From assembly GCF_019145205.1 (NCBI RefSeq), contig NZ_JAHSTT010000009.1, positions 62,001 through 126,000 on the forward strand: DNA of 64,000 bases. Reading direction: 5' to 3'. The notes under the pieces were generated by a model, which saw nothing but the letters and a program-made list of their open reading frames with translations, made no database searches and was not told the origin of the DNA. The stretch comes from Pseudomonas khavaziana. Lineage in GTDB: Bacteria > Pseudomonadota > Gammaproteobacteria > Pseudomonadales > Pseudomonadaceae. Positions within the stretch are counted from its first letter, which is position 1. Every line of letters begins with the position of its first letter. The translations under genes and the position numbers were made by a program. This document shows, piece after piece, positions 44,085 to 53,772 of this stretch.

Positions 44085-44812
44085 GGCTGCACCACTACAG
44101 CGGTCAGGTCATCCCGTGCCGCCCCACGCAACGCCGCGGCAAACAGGCGCTCAACCGCCTGCTGCGGCGCACCCAAGCGCAGCGCCCGGCCCAGGTCTGC
44201 GTGACTGAGCGTCTGGTAGAGACCATCACTGCACAGCAAAAACACATCGCCTGGACGAGTGCTGAGTTCCAGTACCTCCAGGTGCAGTGGCGAACGTGCA
44301 CCAATGGCCCGGGTCAGGGCCCGGGCGCCAGGGTAAGCCCGGGCCTGGGCCGCACTGACCTGCCCCTCGTTCATCAGGCCTTGCAACAGCGAATGGTCCC
44401 TCGACAATTGGTAAAGGCGTTGCCCACGCCACAGATAGCAGCGACTATCCCCCGCCCAGAGACAGGCAGCACGGCCTTCTTCCAGCAACAAGGCGACCAC
44501 CGTACTACCAATTGTGGCGTCAGCGCTCGCGATAGGCCCGGCTCGACAACTCCTCAGGCGCTGGTTGACGCTGTGCAAACTCTTGCGGACCGCGTCGATG
44601 CGTTGATCGAGGTTGCCTCGGGCCGACACTGAAGCGAGGCTGCTGACCACCCAGCGGCTGGCGACATCCCCATGTCGATGTCCGCCCATTCCGTCCGCCA
44701 CTGCCCAACAGCCATGCTGCGGGCAGTCCAGAAACGCGTCTTCGTTGCGCAATCGCGCCTGCCCGCGCTGGGTGCGTCCGGCACTGCGCCACCGACCAGG
44801 CCCCTGGCTCAC
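44081..44812 (-). CDS. stp: Type VI secretion PP2C phosphatase, Stp1/PppA-like
   Basis: 243 residues with the PP2C metal-binding motifs in order: RNEDAF, VADGMGGH, GSTVVALL, WAGDSRCYLW, SDGLYQTL and DDLTAVVV. It would remove phosphates placed by the neighbouring kinase, forming the on/off switch known for threonine-phosphorylation control of type VI secretion. The start is GTG, overlapping the tssM stop (GTGA), and its own stop overlaps the kinase start, so all three are translationally coupled. Confidence 0.92.
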   Translation of the reverse strand: MSQGPGRWRSAGRTQRGQARLRNEDAFLDCPQHGCWAVADGMGGHRHGDVASRWVVSSLASVSARGNLDQRIDAVRKSLHSVNQRLRSCRAGPIASADATIGSTVVALLLEEGRAACLWAGDSRCYLWRGQRLYQLSRDHSLLQGLMNEGQVSAAQARAYPGARALTRAIGARSPLHLEVLELSTRPGDVFLLCSDGLYQTLSHADLGRALRLGAPQQAVERLFAAALRGAARDDLTAVVVQP

Positions 44813-47800
44813 AGTTGCTGCGCCAGTCGGAAGGCGCGCCAGGTGCCGATGTCAAACGGGCCAGGTGTACGCTGGCTGGTCAGCAGGTAATTGGCACGCA
44901 GGCCGGCGAGGTCCGCCTTGAAAATCTGTGTGTTTCGCCCGTTAGCGGGCTCTTTGTGCAGCAGGTCCAAAAAGCGGAACAACGACCATGCGCCTGCGTT
45001 CTTCTCGATTCCCAGTGGCCGCTGGCCCCCTCCTCTCTCCAGGACAAGGCTGCTGCGCCCATTGTCTGCATCGGTTGGCCAATGGAACGCCATGGGCACG
45101 ATCGGGCCGTGGCGATATTCCAACTGCTGGTCGCCAAAGCGCAGGATCGCCCGGCTGACTGACTGATCCAGGCTGTAGGGCGCCAAGGTAAACCGAACCG
45201 ACAGTTCACCCTGATCCGGGGTGAAGAAGCCGCGCCGGATAACCTGGGCCTTCATCAGTTGATCCAGCAACGAGTGCGACACCGGCAAGCTCTGACCATC
45301 CAGGCCACGCAACCGATAGCGGGCACCGTCGACACTGACGAATGGCCGCAGATACCCGTCGTAAAAACGAGCCATGACCCCATTCGGTTTGAAAAACTCA
45401 TGAAAGTCAGTAAGAGCAACTTCGCTGGCCGCATGGGCATTGAATGGGTATCGCTGGCGAATCGCCTTGGCGTACAGGCTATAAACCTCGCTCTGGTAAC
45501 GCTGGTTGACGTGCACATAAGCCTGCTCCAACAAATGCCGCCAACTGACATCGGCCACCCCTTCAAACCACCCCGCAAGTGGCAACGGCAAGCGCGCTGC
45601 AGCATCACGCAGGTTCCCTATCACATCCTGCTGCCCCTCCATACGACCCTTTACCCTCCGGAACGCTGCCTGCTCCGGTGCGCTATCGCGGTTCAATGCC
45701 GTCAGTTGCAGGTGCAGCTCATCCAGCAGGCGCAACGCCTGGGACAACGCCGCGCCGGGGTCCTGCTGCTCGTCCAGCAACTGGTGCAAGGGTTCAAAAC
45801 GCCGTTGCAACGCTCGTCGCCCGGCGTCGGGAAGGCCCGCCTGCCCCAGCGAGGCCTTGGCTATTACCCCCAGTTCACCCGAGCGCTTGGCCACCTGATC
45901 CAAAAGTTCGTGACCCGGCAGCAGACGAGTGTTTTCACGCAGTTGCTGCAATAGCAGGATCAGGGGTGACTGGGCCGATGTCAGGGCCGTGAGTTGTTCG
46001 GCATCTTCGCGCAGGTTGTCGGTTTGCCGCAGCCTGACGCGGCCGAGCGCCGCACTCCAGGCATCGGCGTATTCACCGAAGTAACGCTGTTGCAATTGGA
46101 TCATCAGCCGGCGCAAATCCTCAGGACTCAAATCGGTGGCCTCCCCCAGCACCCAGTTGTCCTGGGCAATGGCATTTACCAGCCTCGAACCTTGAGCATC
46201 AAGGAACTGCACATAGCGCTTGGTATAGAACCCGGGAATCGGTGGGTCGAGCGCAGCAAATACCTTGCCTTCGGCCAGGCGCAAGGGCTCCAGGTCGCGT
46301 GCCTGCTCGCGCAGCACCCGATACACCACATCGGCCAATGACTCACCCCTCAGGGCTTCCCGGGCCTGGGCCACAAGGTCGTCATCAAGGGGGGTTACGA
46401 ATGGCCGTTCAAGCAAGCGCGCCAAGTGTTGCCCCAGGCGTTTGCGGGTCGACATGTCTGCGGCAAAACGTACCGCCCAATGGTTCGTCAGATGTTGTGC
46501 CAACCAACTGTTATCGCGACGCTCACGCGCATTGAGCATCAGGTATGCGCGCAGGTGATCCAACAACTGCTCGCGGTCTCCAAGGTTGGCACGCACCTGC
46601 TCTTCGAGCTGGGCCGTTATCCACGCCAGCATGTGCTGTTGCAGCGCCTGATCATAAGCCTGGGTAACCCATGGGAGGCTCGGCTCCCCTTGGTACAATC
46701 CGGCGCGTTCAATCAGGCGCACCTCTGCCGACGCAGGAAAGACCTGGGTCGCCGCCAGGCGTGCATCCAACAGCTGCAATAGCGACGACGCATCATCATG
46801 GTCCTGCAGGACCGGCAAGACGGCGGTTGTCAGCGCCGCCATTTGCTTCAGCCGTTGGTGGTTGACGGCATAACTGTGCATCCATAACGCTGCGGCACAA
46901 CCGAGCACCAGTGCTACAGCCATTGCCAGCAGCCCCTGGCGTCGCCGGATACGCTGCTGCTCCGGCGCCTGCAAACCTGCAAGGTCGGCCTCGGCAAAGA
47001 TCACCCGGCTGAACAGGCCCTGGACAAAACGAGCTTGCTTGTCACCGGCGCAGGTCAGGTAGAAGCCGCGCAGTCCGTTGACGCGCTGGTAGCGATGAGC
47101 AGTAAAAGCTGACTCGATGAACAGGCAAATACGCTCACCCATCCGCGCAGCCTGTTGCGGGAAATCAAGCATCAGGCCGCGGCGCTCGACATTGCGCTCC
47201 TGGTGCAGGCGGCTGATCAGTTCAGCGTTCAAACGTTGCAACAACTGCTCGACGGCTTGACGGACCTGCGTGACGTCAGTCGGGCAGCTGCCATCAAGGG
47301 GTTGGCCCAGCACATCGTCGGGGGCCTCCCTGAGCGGCACGTCGAAAAACTCGGTGAAGCCCGGCAGCCGATCAGCCTGGGTCAGCACCAGGTAGATGGG
47401 TACGTCCACATGCAATGACTGCTGGATGTCCTGCATGCGCGACTGTACATGTCGCGCATGCTGATCCAGATCGTACTCGGTGGTGGTCAGCAACGCGTCC
47501 ACGGAAAGCGTCACGATCACGCCACTGAGTGGGCGCACGCTGCGCCGACACCGGAGCCTGTCCAGCAAAGTCGCCCACCCTGCTGCATCCACGGCACTGT
47601 CGGGTTGGCTCAGGTAGCGTCCAGGGGCATCGATCAGCACGCCGGCATCGGCGAAGTACCAGTCACAGTGGTTACCCTGTGCCCGTGTGTCGGCATGGTC
47701 GAGCGGCCACTGCAAGCCGCCGGCTGCCAGCAGCCGCGTCTTGCCACTGCTCTGGTCTCCGATCATCAGGTACCAGGGCAGATCATGGCGCCAGCGCGCG

Positions 47801-48159
47801 TTATGCATCCCGTAACGGCGAGAGGTCTTGAGCACCTGGAGCGCTTCCTTGAACCGACTGCGCAGATGTTTCTGCTCGTCCTCCACCCATTTCAACGCTT
47901 GAGCGGGCGCCAGCCGCTCAGGTCGTTCGCGCCCACCGGCCCGTCGTCCGCCGACCATCACCATCGCCAAACCCCACAGCAGGAACAACACACTGATGCT
48001 GGCGAGGCGGGCCGTCGGTCCTTGCCAGAAGCGGTGATCGGCCACCGCCAGCAGCGGCCCGAGACACCACACCAGTACAGCGCTGCAAAGCACCAGTAGC
48101 AGACTCCAGACCCAAACCCGACTCAGCACGGCGCCAACGCCCTTGAAAAATGCGCTCAT
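44809..48159 (-). CDS. tssM: Type VI secretion membrane protein TssM (IcmF)
   Basis: 1116 residues. Two N-terminal membrane helices (WVWSLLLVLCSAVLVW and LASISVLFLLWGLAMVMV) are followed by a cytoplasmic domain with a Walker A motif GDQSSGKT at 134-141. A third helix near residue 420 (LLAMAVALVLGCAAALW) leads to the large periplasmic part, ending in the family C-terminal domain. TssM with TssL and TssJ forms the trans-envelope complex. The nucleotide-binding motif is intact, which is not the case in all homologues. It lies 15 bases after tssL. Confidence 0.95.
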   Translation of the reverse strand: MSAFFKGVGAVLSRVWVWSLLLVLCSAVLVWCLGPLLAVADHRFWQGPTARLASISVLFLLWGLAMVMVGGRRAGGRERPERLAPAQALKWVEDEQKHLRSRFKEALQVLKTSRRYGMHNARWRHDLPWYLMIGDQSSGKTRLLAAGGLQWPLDHADTRAQGNHCDWYFADAGVLIDAPGRYLSQPDSAVDAAGWATLLDRLRCRRSVRPLSGVIVTLSVDALLTTTEYDLDQHARHVQSRMQDIQQSLHVDVPIYLVLTQADRLPGFTEFFDVPLREAPDDVLGQPLDGSCPTDVTQVRQAVEQLLQRLNAELISRLHQERNVERRGLMLDFPQQAARMGERICLFIESAFTAHRYQRVNGLRGFYLTCAGDKQARFVQGLFSRVIFAEADLAGLQAPEQQRIRRRQGLLAMAVALVLGCAAALWMHSYAVNHQRLKQMAALTTAVLPVLQDHDDASSLLQLLDARLAATQVFPASAEVRLIERAGLYQGEPSLPWVTQAYDQALQQHMLAWITAQLEEQVRANLGDREQLLDHLRAYLMLNARERRDNSWLAQHLTNHWAVRFAADMSTRKRLGQHLARLLERPFVTPLDDDLVAQAREALRGESLADVVYRVLREQARDLEPLRLAEGKVFAALDPPIPGFYTKRYVQFLDAQGSRLVNAIAQDNWVLGEATDLSPEDLRRLMIQLQQRYFGEYADAWSAALGRVRLRQTDNLREDAEQLTALTSAQSPLILLLQQLRENTRLLPGHELLDQVAKRSGELGVIAKASLGQAGLPDAGRRALQRRFEPLHQLLDEQQDPGAALSQALRLLDELHLQLTALNRDSAPEQAAFRRVKGRMEGQQDVIGNLRDAAARLPLPLAGWFEGVADVSWRHLLEQAYVHVNQRYQSEVYSLYAKAIRQRYPFNAHAASEVALTDFHEFFKPNGVMARFYDGYLRPFVSVDGARYRLRGLDGQSLPVSHSLLDQLMKAQVIRRGFFTPDQGELSVRFTLAPYSLDQSVSRAILRFGDQQLEYRHGPIVPMAFHWPTDADNGRSSLVLERGGGQRPLGIEKNAGAWSLFRFLDLLHKEPANGRNTQIFKADLAGLRANYLLTSQRTPGPFDIGTWRAFRLAQQL

Positions 48160-48174
48160 TGATTGCTCCAGCGT

Positions 48175-49035
48175 TTACAAGGGCGTGCGGATCGGGTCCG
48201 ACGCCAGGAATTGAAGGGCTTGCAATGCATCCGCGCGCTCCTGGCTCAGCAACCAGGCAAACCCTGTGTACATCGCAAGCAGGCAGGCCAGGGTGGCGGC
48301 TACCCACCAAGTGGCCGGAATCACACGCAGCCGCCTGCCCCTCGCCAGCCCATGGGGTGCCGGTAATACGGGCCCTGTCGGCGCATCCCCACGCACATGC
48401 CTGATCTGCCGATACAAGGCATCGCGAACGGCTTCGACTTGCAACACACCTCTCTCCATGACCCGATATTTGCCTTCGAAACCCAAGGACAGGCACAGGT
48501 ACATCAGCTCGAGCATGGCCAGGTGCTTGAGCGGATCACGGGAGAGTCGCTCCAGCAGTTGAAAAACCTTCTCGCCCCCAAAGGTCTCGTTATGGAAGCG
48601 ACTCAACAAGCTCATCTTCGACCAGTCGCTCTGCGCTCCCCAAGGGGTGGTGACGACAGCCTCATCAAGCACGCTGCACAACACATAGCGCGCGGAGATG
48701 ACCTGGTTGTTTTCAACACCCCCCTGCAAGGCACGGGTTTCGAATTGAGTCACAGCCAATGACAACCGGTCGTTGAGCATGCCCAGGTCTTCGCGCTCGG
48801 CGCTGACCTTGAGTCGCACGATCTCCGACAATAACTCTCCGGCTGCGGCGACCACCGGGTTGAGCCCCGCGTTGAAACTCTGCGCGTCAAGCAGATGACC
48901 CGCGTAGATCATGCGGTCCTCAAGTTGCTCGTAGCGCGGCGGCGACGGAAAGTCCGTCAGCGGTCCCTGTACAGGCCCATGGCTGTCGCGGTCGAGCAGG
49001 ACGGTTTTTTCATCTTGTGAGTAGTCGCTGTCCAT
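48175..49035 (-). CDS. tssL: Type VI secretion membrane protein TssL (DotU/IcmH)
   Basis: 286 residues from the ATG at 49035, preferred over a TTG 24 bases upstream because aggaa precedes it. The body shows the DotU features NPVVAAAGELLSEIVRLK, YVLCSVLDEAVVTTPWG, FHNETFGGEKVFQLLERL and LELMYLCLSLGFEGKYR. One C-terminal membrane helix (ATWWVAATLACLLAMYTGFAWLL) ends the protein, so it lacks the peptidoglycan-binding extension of some TssL proteins. It is part of the envelope complex with TssM and TssJ. Confidence 0.93.
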   Translation of the reverse strand: MDSDYSQDEKTVLLDRDSHGPVQGPLTDFPSPPRYEQLEDRMIYAGHLLDAQSFNAGLNPVVAAAGELLSEIVRLKVSAEREDLGMLNDRLSLAVTQFETRALQGGVENNQVISARYVLCSVLDEAVVTTPWGAQSDWSKMSLLSRFHNETFGGEKVFQLLERLSRDPLKHLAMLELMYLCLSLGFEGKYRVMERGVLQVEAVRDALYRQIRHVRGDAPTGPVLPAPHGLARGRRLRVIPATWWVAATLACLLAMYTGFAWLLSQERADALQALQFLASDPIRTPL

Positions 49036-49040
49036 GACAT

Positions 49041-50369
49041 TCAGTTCCTGATGGCCCAAAAATCCAGTTCAAGCCCGACGAACTCCCCTCCCACATGGAA
49101 AGCGAAACCACCAGACTGCTCCAGCTGCGCGATATCGCGGGCGCTCATGTCAAGCATGAAATAGGTCTTGGTGGCATGAAACGGAATTTGCCGCGGCGCC
49201 ACCGGCAGCGGCTTGACCTTGACCCCGGCCAGGTGCAGGTTGACCAACTCCCGTATGCGCTCTACCGGCCCAACCTTCAGATGAGCCGGCAGGCGCTGGC
49301 GCAGTTCCTCTGCGTCACACTGCGCCACAGCAGCCAGGATGAATGTGGCCGCACCGAGCAATTTCAAATCGCTTACCGGACACACCAGGACGCCGTACTG
49401 GCGTTGCTGCAGGATCAATTCGATAGCGTGCTGCTCCAGCACCATCGACAACACCGCTCGCACGGGCTCCATCAGCCCACGAAAACTCGCCCCCTGGTCG
49501 CCATGCCGGTAATGCACATCCAGTTGCGCACGCTTGTTATCGCTCGCGAAGGTCGATAACTCGCCAAGCATCGACACCAACGCGCGGAACACTGCTTCAG
49601 GGCGCACCCGAGGCTGGCTCAGGCGGTGACGCAGTTCCAGCTCTGTGCGATTGATCACTTGCAGCATCAACAAGTCACCGATTTGCGCGCCAGCGCCTGT
49701 GCCTCCGGCGCGGATCCGCGCCGAAATGGCGTCGCCTCGGCTGGCAAGCAGGCCGATCACTTCCTTGAGACACGAGGCCACATAGCCGTGCGCCTGCACA
49801 AAAATGAACGACGGGAGGAAGTCCGTATCCAGGCTCAGGCCTCCCTCGATGCTGCAGTTCAGCACCTGGGCGACCTTGAGTTTGACGAAGCTCTGGTCGC
49901 TCTGGTGCTCGCCCAGCAGCAGACGCAAATCGGGGCGCGCGCATTGGACCTGACAACGCGAATCAACCCCCACGTTACTGTCCCCAACCTCCATGTCGAA
50001 ACTCAGGTAACGCGCCAGGACATCGCTGTGCTGCGGATGGCGCACTTCAACCTGATTGCCAGTCGCCAGGGGCAGCGCCAAGTAGATCCCTTGCTTATCC
50101 GTATTCGGAGGCACCTGCAATACCAAGGGTTCCATGGCTGCGCTCAACTCAAACAGGCTGCCGTCCGGCAAGACGCCGCTGGCCTGATTGACCACCAGCT
50201 TGCCCAGGTTCAGGTACTGCACGTTGAGGTCCAGCGTCAGGAAACCCCAGGCGTCACTGCCCAGCAGGCGCGTCTGGTCAAGTTGCTGATGGTAATAACG
50301 GTCGCTGTGCTGCAAGTGCTGTGGGCGCAACAACATGCCTTCCTGCCAGATGACTTTATGGATAGGCAT
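49041..50369 (-). CDS. tssK: Type VI secretion baseplate protein TssK
   Basis: 442 residues opening with the family signature KVIWQEGMLLRPQHLQHSDRYYHQQL. TssK links the baseplate to the membrane complex. It ends 5 bases before tssL and starts 1 base after the tssJ stop. Length and start agree with the family (about 445 residues). Confidence 0.95.
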   Translation of the reverse strand: MPIHKVIWQEGMLLRPQHLQHSDRYYHQQLDQTRLLGSDAWGFLTLDLNVQYLNLGKLVVNQASGVLPDGSLFELSAAMEPLVLQVPPNTDKQGIYLALPLATGNQVEVRHPQHSDVLARYLSFDMEVGDSNVGVDSRCQVQCARPDLRLLLGEHQSDQSFVKLKVAQVLNCSIEGGLSLDTDFLPSFIFVQAHGYVASCLKEVIGLLASRGDAISARIRAGGTGAGAQIGDLLMLQVINRTELELRHRLSQPRVRPEAVFRALVSMLGELSTFASDNKRAQLDVHYRHGDQGASFRGLMEPVRAVLSMVLEQHAIELILQQRQYGVLVCPVSDLKLLGAATFILAAVAQCDAEELRQRLPAHLKVGPVERIRELVNLHLAGVKVKPLPVAPRQIPFHATKTYFMLDMSARDIAQLEQSGGFAFHVGGEFVGLELDFWAIRN

Positions 50370-50370
50370 A

Positions 50371-50865
50371 TCAGCGCGTCTCCAGGTCAGGCAACTGGCC
50401 GGCCACCCGAATGCCGGCCTGGTCCAGCACCAGCTCGGCCCGTGTCACTTTCTGGGCGGTGACGGGCACCAGCATCCGCCAGCGTACATGGGGCAAGTCT
50501 CGATAAGCCGCGAGCATCCCCACGAAGCGACTGTCAGGCCCGACCCTGAGCTTGAGCGTCAGGCGGTCACCGGGGCGCAGTTCAACTTCCTCACTGCTCA
50601 CCCAGTCCTTCGCCAGCACCTGATCGGCATGGTCATACAGGCTGAAAAAGTCGGCATTCTCGAAGGCCACGCCATGGCGCAGTTCAATCAGGTGCACCAC
50701 CACTGGAGAAGGTCGACCGTGCAGGTCAAGGTTGACCTGTTCGCTGGCGGTCAGCACCAGATCCAACTTGGTCAATGTCGAAAAAGGCGAAATCGCGCTG
50801 CAGCCTGCCAACAGACCGAACAGCAGCAGCACGGCTGCAGAGTTAATTCGATACATGACGTTCAT
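50371..50865 (-). CDS. tssJ: Type VI secretion outer-membrane lipoprotein TssJ
   Basis: 164 residues with a lipoprotein signal: LLAGC with the acylated Cys at 22 and Ser at +2, so outer-membrane sorting is expected. The mature part (LVLTASEQVNLDLHGRPSPVVVHLIELRHGVAFENADF) is typical TssJ, a transthyretin-like fold that binds TssM in the periplasm. The start overlaps the tagH stop (ATGA); an ATG nine bases inside is an alternative. Confidence 0.93.
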   Translation of the reverse strand: MNVMYRINSAAVLLLFGLLAGCSAISPFSTLTKLDLVLTASEQVNLDLHGRPSPVVVHLIELRHGVAFENADFFSLYDHADQVLAKDWVSSEEVELRPGDRLTLKLRVGPDSRFVGMLAAYRDLPHVRWRMLVPVTAQKVTRAELVLDQAGIRVAGQLPDLETR

Positions 50866-52046
50866 CCCGGGAAATCCATATGCAGAGCGCCAATCAGGCG
50901 AACCTGCTCTTCATAGGCCTTGGCAAAATCACCGTCCAGCGGACGCCGGATCAGTTGCTCATCTGCCGCCAGCCGCTGGTAGTAACGCTGGTAAGCCCGC
51001 CAATGCCATGCATCCGCGAAAAATCTGGGTGGCCTGTCCTGGGACTCAAAGCACCCCATCAGGTAGCTGGGCTCGAAGGCGGTCCTGGCGTTACGCAGCG
51101 CGCTTCGGCATGCGGTCAGCAGGGCTGCTTGACGCACTTGCAGGTCTCGGTAAGCCTGGACGATCGCACGTTCAGCGGACAGCTGCCCCAACACCTGCGA
51201 ACCCAGCATGGCGGCAATCGCAGCCCCCGTATCGGGGCACACCTTCAATGGGTTCTGGGACAGGTCCAGGCTGGTGCCGCACGCCGAGGCCAACTCGCTG
51301 TTCAGTTCGTCACAGGTGCGCAGCGTTTGTTGCAAGCCGTTCACTCCCAGGTGGAACAAGCGCGCCACCTTGATTGCCAGTGCTTCCCGACCGGGCCTTT
51401 CGAGGGTAGCCAGGTCGATGCCCAAGGCTGTTGCAAACTGCACCCAGAACAGCTCGTCCAAGGGCACGGCTATCGGGTCCACCGCGCCAGGTGCAACAAC
51501 GGGTTCGACCGGGCACGGCACTATCAGGTGTTCCCGTTCGGCACCCTGGCTGTCAGTCCAGATGCCGGGCTCATCGACTCTCTCGCTCAATGCCTCCAAG
51601 TCCTCCGAGTTGGCTTTACGCGGGTGATCAAGGTCCAGCGCATGCACAGGATCCAAGGACAGAAACGCATCATCCGGAATTGGCCCTCCCGTGATAACCC
51701 GCTGTTCGCTACCGTGGCGCGGCGCTTGCAGCAATTGCGCACGTATCGTCACGGGCCCGAGGTCAAATACATCGCCATCGCTGATCAAGCGCGCCTGCCC
51801 TTTACGCAGGCGTTCGGCGCTGCCCGGCACCCCGATTCCATTGCGGCTGATATCCGTCAGGAAATAGCGGGCACCACGATAGCCGACCAAGCCGTGATGA
51901 CTGGAGAGCACCCGGCTCGGATCGGGTATTACCCAGTCACACCCGCAGCCGCGGCCGATCACACCACCTGTACCGTCAAATACTTTGCGGGCCAGGGGTA
52001 CGTTTCTCGTGCGCCCGACCTCACAGACCTCAAACACCAGCTGCAT
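50862..52046 (-). CDS. tagH: Type VI secretion FHA-domain protein TagH (Fha2-like)
   Basis: 394 residues from the ATG at 52046. The N-terminus (MQLVFEVCEV) is where the family begins, and ggaggg lies upstream. A second ATG at 52067 overlaps the stop of the small lipoprotein gene (ATGA) and could be used by coupling. The FHA domain (VIGRGCGCDWVIPD, SSHHGLV, FLTDISRNGIGV) binds phosphothreonine. The C-terminal half is the type VI-specific domain (PRFFADAWHWRAYQRYYQRL). It is the likely target of the kinase/phosphatase pair at the end of the locus. Confidence 0.92.
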   Translation of the reverse strand: MQLVFEVCEVGRTRNVPLARKVFDGTGGVIGRGCGCDWVIPDPSRVLSSHHGLVGYRGARYFLTDISRNGIGVPGSAERLRKGQARLISDGDVFDLGPVTIRAQLLQAPRHGSEQRVITGGPIPDDAFLSLDPVHALDLDHPRKANSEDLEALSERVDEPGIWTDSQGAEREHLIVPCPVEPVVAPGAVDPIAVPLDELFWVQFATALGIDLATLERPGREALAIKVARLFHLGVNGLQQTLRTCDELNSELASACGTSLDLSQNPLKVCPDTGAAIAAMLGSQVLGQLSAERAIVQAYRDLQVRQAALLTACRSALRNARTAFEPSYLMGCFESQDRPPRFFADAWHWRAYQRYYQRLAADEQLIRRPLDGDFAKAYEEQVRLIGALHMDFPG

Positions 52047-52063
52047 CCTCTGGCTCCCTCCAT

Positions 52064-52195
52064 TCATCGGCCACGGGTGATCGCCTGAGGGTCGCCCAAA
52101 GGACGGTACTCGGCATCATCAAAGACGGTGTTGGCGTTACAGCCGCCTAACAAACACAACACCAGTAAAACTGCTTGCCACGGACGATCAGGCAT
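52064..52195 (-). CDS. Tiny lipoprotein between sfa and tagH (OrfX position)
   Basis: 43 codons from the ATG at 52195. A lipoprotein signal (AVLLVLCLLGGC, acylated Cys 19) is followed by only 25 residues (CNANTVFDDAEYRPLG...). Its stop overlaps the alternative tagH start, and it follows sfa by 35 bases. In P. aeruginosa HSI-II a small gene called orfX occupies the same place between sfa2 and fha2, so it is probably a genuine part of the locus. Role unknown. Confidence 0.75.
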   Translation of the reverse strand: MPDRPWQAVLLVLCLLGGCNANTVFDDAEYRPLGDPQAITRGR

Positions 52196-52230
52196 TCGGT
52201 TTCTCCCTCAGTAAAAATCAAGTGCGCCAC

Positions 52231-53766
52231 TCAACGCTCTTCCCTGGCACTGCCAACGGGAATGTTCAAGCGCGCCAGTCGGTAGAGCAGCGTGCGCCGT
52301 GCCACCCCCAGTTCCCGTGCGGTACGGGTGCGGTTGCCGTGATTCTTGTGCAGGCAATCGAGCAGGAATACCCGCTCTACCCGCTCCATACGCTGGCGCA
52401 GCGTCACGTCGTCAGCAGTCGGCATCGTCGCCAGTGGCATCGATAGATGCTCCGATAGAATCAAGTTGCCATCACACAGCAGCACGGCGCGCTCGACCAG
52501 GCATTTGAGCTCGCGCACATTGCCGGGAAAGCTGTGGCTCGAGAGCTGGTCAAGGGCAGCACTCGACCACTCAACCGGCGCCCTGCCCAACTGCCCACAG
52601 GCCTTGTCGGTGAAATGCCGGGCCAGTTGCAGCACATCGCCTTCGCGCTCACGCAGGGCGGGCAACTGGAGGGGGAACTGCGCAAACCGGTAATACAGGT
52701 CTTCGCGAAAGCGACCCTCGGCGACCATGGCCGCCAGGTCGCGATGGGTCGCGGCGATGATGCGCACATCGACCTTGTGCGCCGCACTGGCGCCCAGCGG
52801 ACGAATTTCGCCGTCCTGCAGAACCCGCAACAGCTTGGCTTGCAATAGCAGCGGCATGTCACCGATTTCATCGAGCAACAACGTACCGCCGTCGGCAGCG
52901 TCAAACAGCCCCGCATGATTGCGGTCCGCACCGGTAAACGCGCCTTTGCGATAGCCGAACAGTTCACTCTCCAGCAACCCGTCGGCAAATGCCGCACAGT
53001 TCTGCACGACAAAAGCCTTGGCATTGCGCGGGCCCGCCGCGTGAATCGCTTGTGCCACCACTTCCTTGCCGGTGCCGGTCTCGCCGCGCAGCAACACGGT
53101 GTAAGGGGTATGCAGCACTTTGCTGATCAACTCGCGCGTCTGGGCCATGGCTGCACTGCTGCCGATCAAGCCGTATGCCCCGGCCAACGGCACAGCCTGC
53201 CTCGGCGTCGCACCCACCCTTTGGCGCATGCCACGTAGCAGGAGCAGCCGGCTCACGGCAAAACTACCCAATTGGCCCAGGGAGATTGCGTAGCTGTGCA
53301 ACTGGAGCGGGCGTTGGCTGGCGCACAACAACACGCCGGTCAGTCGATCCGTTGCGCTGAACAGAGGCATGCTCAGCAGCGCACGCCACGGTGTCGGCGA
53401 CACAGGCAGGAAGCGGGTGTCATAGCAACTGGCTTGTACCTCATCGAGGCTCAGAGCCGCGCGCCGGTTCAAGGTGTAGTGCAGCAGTTGTTGATTGCGC
53501 AGGTCGGCGGGTGTGCTTGCCAAGTCCGGTGCAGGCCCGTCGGGAAAATGTTGGGCGACCAGCTCTAATCGGTCGCTCGCTTCATCGAGCAGATACAGCT
53601 GGCTGAGCTCGCACCGGGCCAGTTGCGCGACGTCCGCAACGCATTTTCCAGGCAGCACGTGTTCATCATTTTCAAACCCCAGGCGGGTGAAGCAGGCGGC
53701 CAGCGCATCGACAGTGAATGCACAGGCACCGGTCAGCGCTTGCATGTCCTCATTAAGCATGGTCAT
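52231..53766 (-). CDS. sfa: Sigma-54-dependent activator of the type VI locus, Sfa-like
   Basis: 511 residues. Residues 1-200 form a GAF-like sensory region. The central AAA+ domain has Walker A GETGTGKE, the sigma-54 contact loop GAFTGA, Walker B TLLLDEIGD and FPGNVREL. A Fis-type helix-turn-helix ends the protein (GNRTRTARELGVARRTLLYRLARLNI). It is the counterpart of Sfa2 in HSI-II and probably activates RpoN-dependent promoters of type VI genes; a promoter of that shape lies before hcp. It starts 6 bases after the tssG stop, at the place where HSI-II has clpV. Confidence 0.93.
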   Translation of the reverse strand: MTMLNEDMQALTGACAFTVDALAACFTRLGFENDEHVLPGKCVADVAQLARCELSQLYLLDEASDRLELVAQHFPDGPAPDLASTPADLRNQQLLHYTLNRRAALSLDEVQASCYDTRFLPVSPTPWRALLSMPLFSATDRLTGVLLCASQRPLQLHSYAISLGQLGSFAVSRLLLLRGMRQRVGATPRQAVPLAGAYGLIGSSAAMAQTRELISKVLHTPYTVLLRGETGTGKEVVAQAIHAAGPRNAKAFVVQNCAAFADGLLESELFGYRKGAFTGADRNHAGLFDAADGGTLLLDEIGDMPLLLQAKLLRVLQDGEIRPLGASAAHKVDVRIIAATHRDLAAMVAEGRFREDLYYRFAQFPLQLPALREREGDVLQLARHFTDKACGQLGRAPVEWSSAALDQLSSHSFPGNVRELKCLVERAVLLCDGNLILSEHLSMPLATMPTADDVTLRQRMERVERVFLLDCLHKNHGNRTRTARELGVARRTLLYRLARLNIPVGSAREER

Positions 53767-53772
53767 CAGTCC

